Source of the DNA: an uncultured Flavobacteriaceae bacterium
Lineage (GTDB): Bacteria > Bacteroidota > Bacteroidia > Flavobacteriales > Flavobacteriaceae
Reading direction: 5' to 3'
Assembly (NCBI GenBank): GCA_945788155.1
Contig: CALZKX010000230.1
Location: 1-8,957 of the forward strand
DNA: 8,957 nucleotides
Positions 5,650 through 8,957 of the stretch are shown in pieces. The translations under genes were made by a program, and so were the position numbers. The stretch's first letter is position 1. The number at the start of each line of letters is the position of its first letter. Below the pieces are notes generated by a model, which did no database searches, was not told the origin of the DNA, and worked only from the letters and a program-made list of their open reading frames with translations.

Positions 5650-6378
5650 TTAAATTTGATGGTAAACTTCCTCAAAAGGCACTCTAAATCTTGAGCCATA
5701 AATACCATTTTCGTCTCTTAGTCCGCAACCTATTATCATGTTAATTTCGGCACGCCATGGAATTCCTAAAATACGTTTTACTCTAAGAGTATCACTTCCC
5801 TCCATTGGGCAAGTATCGTAACCAATTGCAGCCATACTTGTCATAAAATTTTGAGCAGCTAGTCCAGCACTTTTATGGGCAACAATGCGCATATCACTTA
5901 GTCGTGCTTGTCTATAAATGGGACGAAACAAGCCAATAATTTGAAATATTAGATATTTTAACATCCCAAAAATGCCTAAAAAATCGAAATAAGTAACTGG
6001 CATTACTTTTTGATAATAATTCATACCCATTTTTTTTCGTTTCAAAAGTCTTTCTTCTAAATCAGGCTTGTCAAAAGCTTTGTTTAAAAAATCAATATTT
6101 GCTTTGCAACGTTTACGCCATAAGTCCTTTCTTGCTAATACTACCACTAATTGTTGCGCTGTTTTAGCAGCATTTTGGTTAAAACAGGCAACAGCTAATT
6201 TATTTATAACATCTTTGTTTGTTATATGATAAAACTCCCATAATTGCAAGTTGCTACTGGTAGGAGCAAGTACTGCATTTTCAATACATTGTTTAACTTT
6301 GTTTGTGTCTATTGGTTCATTTTTGTAAACTCTGCAAGAACGACGATAAGCAATAGCTTCTGAAACTGTTTTTTCCAT
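5650..6378 (-). CDS. Nitroreductase-family FMN oxidoreductase
   Basis: This is an FMN-dependent NAD(P)H oxidoreductase of the nitroreductase superfamily, cytoplasmic. With the start chosen here it has 242 residues beginning MEKTVSEAIAYRRSCRVY, the usual family opening; Arg12, Arg13 and Ser14 bind the FMN phosphate. APTSSNLQLWEF (38-49) is the second FMN motif, GYDTCPMEG lies in the C-terminal half, and MIIGCGLRDE is the final core strand. A hydrophobic insertion (about 120-158, with YFDFLGIFGMLKYLIF) enlarges the middle. The frame stays open upstream to an ATG at 6444, which would add 22 residues atypical for the family. A -7-like TATATTTA (6401-6394) between the two ATGs also favours the shorter start. 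The substrate is unknown. It may be co-transcribed with the two sugar-activation genes downstream. Confidence 0.88.
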   Translation of the reverse strand: MEKTVSEAIAYRRSCRVYKNEPIDTNKVKQCIENAVLAPTSSNLQLWEFYHITNKDVINKLAVACFNQNAAKTAQQLVVVLARKDLWRKRCKANIDFLNKAFDKPDLEERLLKRKKMGMNYYQKVMPVTYFDFLGIFGMLKYLIFQIIGLFRPIYRQARLSDMRIVAHKSAGLAAQNFMTSMAAIGYDTCPMEGSDTLRVKRILGIPWRAEINMIIGCGLRDENGIYGSRFRVPFEEVYHQI

Positions 6379-6569
6379 GAAATTAATTTGTTGTAAATAT
6401 AGATTATTTAAATCTCTTGTTCCTAAAAGCTGTTCCTTACCCAAATTTTAAATAACGTCCAAAAATTATACGTTTTTTGTTTGTTTAAAAAAAAGTATAA
6501 GATTAACTAATTGAACTGGTAACCTGCTTTTGATATGGTATATTTCTTTGCTTTTATCTGCTTTCAAAC

Positions 6570-6598
6570 AAAAAACCCAGTCAAGTAAACTTGCTGAG
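6570..6598 (-). terminator. Terminator of ssrA
   Basis: On the minus strand CTCAGCAAG (6598-6590), a TTTA loop and CTTGACTGGG (with one bulged A) pair over nine base pairs and are followed by six T residues (6575-6570). It lies 40 nt downstream of the mature tmRNA 3' end and is the expected end of the ssrA transcript. Confidence 0.7.
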
Positions 6599-6615
6599 CC
6601 TTTTGTGTTTAAAGC

Positions 6616-6630
6616 CGCAACAAAGTTGCG
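6616..6630 (-). repeat. Small hairpin just 3' of tmRNA
   Basis: CGCAAC-AAA-GTTGCG is a perfect 6-bp inverted repeat beginning 8 nt after the mature tmRNA 3' end. It has no adjacent T-run on the minus strand, so it is unlikely to be the terminator. It could mark the 3' precursor trailer for nuclease trimming. Confidence 0.4.
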
Positions 6631-6638
6631 TTTGATTG

Positions 6639-7030
6639 TGGAGTCGCCGAGAATCGAACTCGGGTCCAAACAAGTAACCAAATAGCTTTCTACACGTTTA
6701 TTCTATTCTTGGATTTTCGATTGTAAGCTGGCAAAAGACAACCTATTTACAACTTAGCTTTTTAATCTCGAAAATGCATCAAAGCACTACATTATCTTAG
6801 TTAATTTTTACGATGTCTCAAAATAGAACGCCATTAACCAAGGCTTTCTGGAGACATTTAGCATTCCTACCTAGTAGGACGAGGCCAATCTTACTATAAT
6901 TCAGATTAAGCAGCTAAAGCGTAGTTATTCTCGCCGTTTAAAAGTGTGACCTAGCCTTTTACGTGTTTCAATGTCATTACACGACGTGCTTACTGTTTAA
7001 TTAATCTCGCTGTCAAAACCAGTCGACCCC
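6639..7030 (-). ncRNA. ssrA: Transfer-messenger RNA (tmRNA)
   Basis: This is a one-piece tmRNA of 392 nt that rescues stalled ribosomes with SmpB and adds a degradation tag. The 5' end GGGGTCGACTGGTTTTGACA pairs with the 3' end CGACTCC to make a 7-bp acceptor stem that includes the G3-U70 pair recognised by alanyl-tRNA synthetase. The discriminator base is A (6639). The next genomic bases are CAA, so the CCA end is not encoded. The T-arm CCGAG-TTCGATT-CTCGG is perfect. The internal tag frame lies at 6935-6906. Upstream are a precursor hairpin and a likely promoter; downstream is its own terminator. A 71-codon open frame over the 3' half (6466-6681) is spurious. Confidence 0.97.
6906..6935 (-). 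other. tmRNA proteolysis-tag reading frame (GENNYALAA)
   Basis: Within ssrA, GGC GAG AAT AAC TAC GCT TTA GCT GCT TAA encodes GENNYALAA and a stop. With the alanine carried by tmRNA itself, the appended tag would be AGENNYALAA. The ending ALAA is the usual recognition signal for ClpXP-type proteases. Resume codon GGC (Gly) follows the sequence TTTAAAC. Confidence 0.93.
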
Positions 7031-7041
7031 AAAATTAATTA

Positions 7042-7061
7042 CTTTTCCATGCTTGGAAAAG
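7042..7061 (-). repeat. 5' precursor hairpin of tmRNA
   Basis: CTTTTCCA and TGGAAAAG are perfect 8-bp arms around a 4-nt loop, ending 11 nt before the mature tmRNA 5' end (7030). If transcription starts near 7061, as the -7-like element suggests, the primary transcript would begin with this hairpin. There is no T-run after it, so it is not a terminator. A role in RNase P access or 5'-end protection is inferred. Confidence 0.6.
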
Positions 7062-7064
7062 GAT

Positions 7065-7074
7065 TGCGAAGTTA
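7065..7074 (-). promoter_or_regulatory. Likely -7 element of the ssrA promoter
   Basis: TAACTTCGCA on the minus strand matches TAnnTTTG with one mismatch and continues CA, as stable-RNA promoters in this phylum often do. No TTG lies at the 19-nt spacing; the nearest (7091-7089) is 14 nt upstream and lies inside the palindrome AGTTGCGCAACT (7082-7093). Confidence 0.4.
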
Positions 7075-7081
7075 CAAAAAA

Positions 7082-7093
7082 AGTTGCGCAACT
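7082..7093. repeat. 12-bp perfect palindrome upstream of ssrA
   Basis: AGTTGCGCAACT is its own reverse complement and overlaps where the -33 region of the ssrA promoter should lie. It could be a protein-binding site, though perfect 12-bp palindromes also occur by chance in non-coding DNA. Confidence 0.35.
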
Positions 7094-7172
7094 ACGTAAA
7101 TCCACTTATTTTCGTGCAAAAATTATTCCAGTTTTCAGTTGGCAGCCTTTTGTTTGTAATTTTCAAAAGTAC

Positions 7173-7187
7173 ATTCGTGAATTCGTG
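7173..7187 (+). repeat. Short direct repeat ATTCGTG x2
   Basis: ATTCGTG occurs at 7173-7179 and again at 7181-7187, separated by one A. The composite ATTCGTGAATTCGTGGC looks like a short dispersed intergenic motif I associate, from memory only, with Flavobacteriaceae genomes. TACATTCG (7170-7177), overlapping it, could be a -7 element for the downstream oxidoreductase gene, with TTG at 7150-7152 and a short 17-nt spacer. Confidence 0.35.
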
Positions 7188-7222
7188 GCTAATAATTCAA
7201 ACAAATAGTTTAAAATCATGAG

Positions 7223-7242
7223 ATTTCCGCTTTTGCGGAAAT
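7223..7242. repeat. Palindromic hairpin just before the oxidoreductase start
   Basis: ATTTCCGC-TTTT-GCGGAAAT is a perfect 8-bp inverted repeat and a local GC-rich spot in AT-rich DNA. It overlaps the first in-frame ATG (7241) and lies 16 nt upstream of the second (7259). It resembles a small dispersed palindromic repeat. Its position argues that 7259 is the real start, leaving the hairpin in the 5' UTR. Confidence 0.6.
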
Positions 7243-7258
7243 GAAAAAAATATTTTCA

Positions 7259-8461
7259 ATGAAATTTGCCATCATAAAAGAACGTAAAAACCCACCAGAT
7301 AGACGTGTTGTTTTTTCTCCAGAAAAGCTTTTAGAAGCAAGAGAGAAGTTTCCAGAAGCTGAGTTTATAGTAGAGTCTAGTGATATACGCGTGTTTCCAG
7401 ATTCTGCTTATAAAGCTTTAGGTTTTGAGCTAACTGAAGATGTATCAGGTTGTGATGTCATGATTGGTGTAAAAGAAGTGCCTATTGAAAATTTAATTCC
7501 GAATAAAAAATATTTCTTTTTCTCACATACTATTAAAAAGCAACCTTATAATAGAAAGCTACTTAAAGCGATGTTAGAAAAGAATATTGACATGTACGAC
7601 CATGAAACTATTGTTAAAAAAAGCGGAGCGCGTTTAATAGGTTTTGGTCGTTATGCTGGGTTGGTTGGTGCTTACAACGGTTTTAGAGCTTTAGGTTTAC
7701 GTGATAATTTATTCAATTTACCAAAAGTGGAAACCCTTGCCGATTTAATTGAAGTTAAAGCTGAACTGGACAAAATTACCTTGCCTAATATTAAAGTACT
7801 TTTAACAGGAACTGGTAAAGTAGCTTTAGGGGCAAAAGAAATTTTAGACCATTTAAAAATTAAAGAAATTAGTGATGCTTTATATTTAACATCTAAGTTT
7901 ACAGAGCCAGTTTATGTGATGGCAGATGTTATGGAATATGCCAAACGTAAAGATGGTAAAGTAGGCGATAAGTGGGAGTTTTACAAAGACCCTTCTGGGT
8001 ATGAAAGTAATTTTATGCCTTATGCCAAAGAAACAGATGTCTTTATAGCTGGACATTTTTATGGCAATAATGCACCTTATTTATTTACAAGAGACGATGC
8101 CAAACATCCTGATTTTAATATCAATTTAGTTGCAGATATTAGCTGTGATGTTAATGGTCCTGTAGCTTCAACTTTAAGAGCATCAACTATTGAAGCCCCT
8201 TTTTATGGTTATGATGCACAAACTGAAAGTGAAGTAGCATTTGATGCTAAAGGAGCCATTACAGTGATGGCTGTTGATAATTTACCATGTGAACTCCCAA
8301 AAGATGCTAGTGAAGGTTTTGGAGACATGTTTTTAGAACATGCGATTCCAGCTTTTTTTAATGGCGATGAAAGAGGAATTTTAAAACGTGCTAAAATTAG
8401 TGAAAAAGGGAAATTGACTGAAAGATTCAGTTACCTTCAGGATTATGTAGATGGAAAATAG
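7259..8461 (+). CDS. Saccharopine dehydrogenase (lysine-forming)/alanine dehydrogenase-like NAD(P) oxidoreductase
   Basis: This protein belongs to the AlaDH/PNT and LYS1-type saccharopine dehydrogenase superfamily. In the 400-residue form that starts MKFAIIKERKNPPDRRVVF, IGVKEVP (Lys72) and FFSHTIKKQ (His90) match the catalytic Lys and His of lysine-forming saccharopine dehydrogenases. FGRYAGLVGAYNGFRALG (129-146) is a conserved family block. LTGTGKVALGA (182-192) is the Rossmann dinucleotide loop. ADISCDVNGPVAST (292-305) and DNLPCELPKDASEGFGD (340-356) complete the fold. The likely reaction is NAD(P)-linked conversion between saccharopine and lysine plus 2-oxoglutarate, but another imino-acid substrate cannot be excluded. 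An ATG at 7241 would add six residues, but it lies in a palindromic hairpin and the family begins at MKFAIIKE. Its stop touches the stop of a convergent VOC-fold gene, with no terminator between them. Confidence 0.87.
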   Translation: MKFAIIKERKNPPDRRVVFSPEKLLEAREKFPEAEFIVESSDIRVFPDSAYKALGFELTEDVSGCDVMIGVKEVPIENLIPNKKYFFFSHTIKKQPYNRKLLKAMLEKNIDMYDHETIVKKSGARLIGFGRYAGLVGAYNGFRALGLRDNLFNLPKVETLADLIEVKAELDKITLPNIKVLLTGTGKVALGAKEILDHLKIKEISDALYLTSKFTEPVYVMADVMEYAKRKDGKVGDKWEFYKDPSGYESNFMPYAKETDVFIAGHFYGNNAPYLFTRDDAKHPDFNINLVADISCDVNGPVASTLRASTIEAPFYGYDAQTESEVAFDAKGAITVMAVDNLPCELPKDASEGFGDMFLEHAIPAFFNGDERGILKRAKISEKGKLTERFSYLQDYVDGK

Positions 8462-8800
8462 TTATGCATCTTGAACAAAAAAGATTGCATTTTTGTTTAG
8501 ATCGAAAAAACCAAATTCGTGTGTTTTCCAAGGTGTATTCAACCTTAGTTTGTCTTTTGTTACAGTGCTTCGTTTTAGCATTTCTTTAAAAATAGGATTG
8601 ATGTCATCAACAAATATTTTTGCTACTGAGCCATAAACTGGGTCTTCATCATTGTTGTGATGCCATTGTAAATGAATCCAAATAGAATCTCTGTTTAAAA
8701 CAGCATAACCTTCCTCTTGATAAGTAAGGTTAAAACCGACATATTTTTTATACCAAGCAATATCCCTTTCTAAATAACGTGAATTCGATGTAAAAGTTAT
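8462..8800 (-). pseudogene. VOC/glyoxalase-bleomycin-resistance-fold protein lacking a start codon
   Basis: Reading the minus strand gives about 112 uninterrupted codons ending FFVQDA-TAA (stop at 8464-8462). The sequence has the pattern of a full single VOC domain. RYLERDIAWYKKYVGF is the first helix and strand, SIWIHLQWHHN holds a likely metal or substrate His, and KIFVDDINPIF is the second-half strand and helix. WKTHEFGFFDLNKNAIFF matches the usual REFxxxDPxGNxxxF ending. However, the frame has no ATG, GTG or TTG before its body: in-frame TAG lies at 8806-8804, then TCA ATA ACT TTT. The start was probably lost or mutated (ATA at 8800-8798 may be a former ATG), close to the repeat element at 8824-8949. 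It could still be made from a rare ATA or ATT start. Substrate unknown. Its stop abuts the convergent oxidoreductase stop. Confidence 0.72.
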
Positions 8801-8823
8801 TGACTATAAGCTAATTGAAATAA

Positions 8824-8949
8824 AAACACCCCTAATGAGCTTCGCTCGGTATCTTCAACAAAAGCTGTCGCTTTTATCTCGATAATCCTCAAGGGGACAA
8901 TGTCATCTTTGGGAATTCCTCCCTTGAGGGAGGAGCAAGGAGGGTGTTT
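8824..8949. mobile_element. Composite nested inverted-repeat element (MITE-like)
   Basis: The ends AAACACCC (8824-8831) and GGGTGTTT (8942-8949) are perfect 8-bp inverted repeats. Inside are several further palindromes: GAGC-TTC-GCTC (8837-8847), AAAAGC-TGTC-GCTTTT (8861-8876), CCTCAAGGG (8887-8895) paired with CCCTTGAGG (8921-8929), and CCTCCCT-TG-AGGGAGG (8918-8933). The segment is far richer in G+C than its surroundings and has no open frame. It looks like a dispersed non-autonomous repeat of the kind common between genes in Flavobacteriaceae (from memory, unverified). It lies just upstream of the start-less VOC gene. Confidence 0.6.
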
Positions 8950-8957
8950 ACAATAAA

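Noticed and set aside
6466..6681. 71-codon minus-strand open frame
   Set aside because: It covers the 3' end and T-arm of tmRNA plus its terminator; this is structural RNA sequence, not a protein.
1..8957. CRISPR array, prophage or defence island
   Set aside because: No regularly spaced repeats, integrase, phage structural genes or known defence domains were seen anywhere in the window.

Overview
The window is chromosomal DNA from a member of the Bacteroidetes, most likely a marine-type Flavobacteriaceae species. The signs are a very AT-rich sequence, start regions without clear Shine-Dalgarno sites, a textbook Bacteroidetes promoter (TTG-N19-TATATTTG), a tmRNA with a GENNYALAA tag, and lipoproteins with short Bacteroidetes-style lipoboxes. 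No phage, CRISPR or complete insertion sequence is visible.

Left edge (1-240, minus strand): the control region of a tryptophan operon. It holds a promoter, a palindromic 5'-UTR hairpin, a 20-residue leader peptide with three consecutive Trp codons, a strong Rho-independent terminator and the first 11 codons of what looks like trpE. Leader codons 18-20 contain a 7-nt segment exactly complementary to the terminator loop, which gives a simple attenuation switch.

Positions 347-2323 (plus strand): a thiol and sulfur cluster. It comprises a TlpA-like thioredoxin lipoprotein, an exported AhpC/TSA-type redoxin with a CNTC motif, a cytoplasmic single-domain rhodanese and a lipoprotein rhodanese. A 162-bp element with perfect 20-bp terminal inverted repeats lies between the last gene and the terminator that probably served it. 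A secreted protein of unknown function (2809-3576) follows and shares a bidirectional terminator with the convergent genes to its right.

Positions 3637-6378 (minus strand): a nitroreductase, then a sugar-type nucleotidyltransferase, then an APH-fold kinase resembling N-acetylhexosamine 1-kinase. The last two are 8 nt apart and suggest salvage of a free amino sugar to a nucleotide sugar. Upstream lies ssrA (tmRNA, minus strand) with its own terminator, a 5' precursor hairpin and a likely promoter.

Right end: a saccharopine dehydrogenase/alanine dehydrogenase-like NAD(P) oxidoreductase (plus strand) abuts, stop to stop, a previously easy-to-miss minus-strand VOC/glyoxalase-fold gene that has lost its start codon. 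Beyond that is a composite element of nested inverted repeats that looks like a non-autonomous dispersed repeat.

The window is mostly ordinary housekeeping and accessory metabolism. The most informative parts are non-coding: the trp attenuator, the tmRNA leader and the three palindromic repeat insertions.
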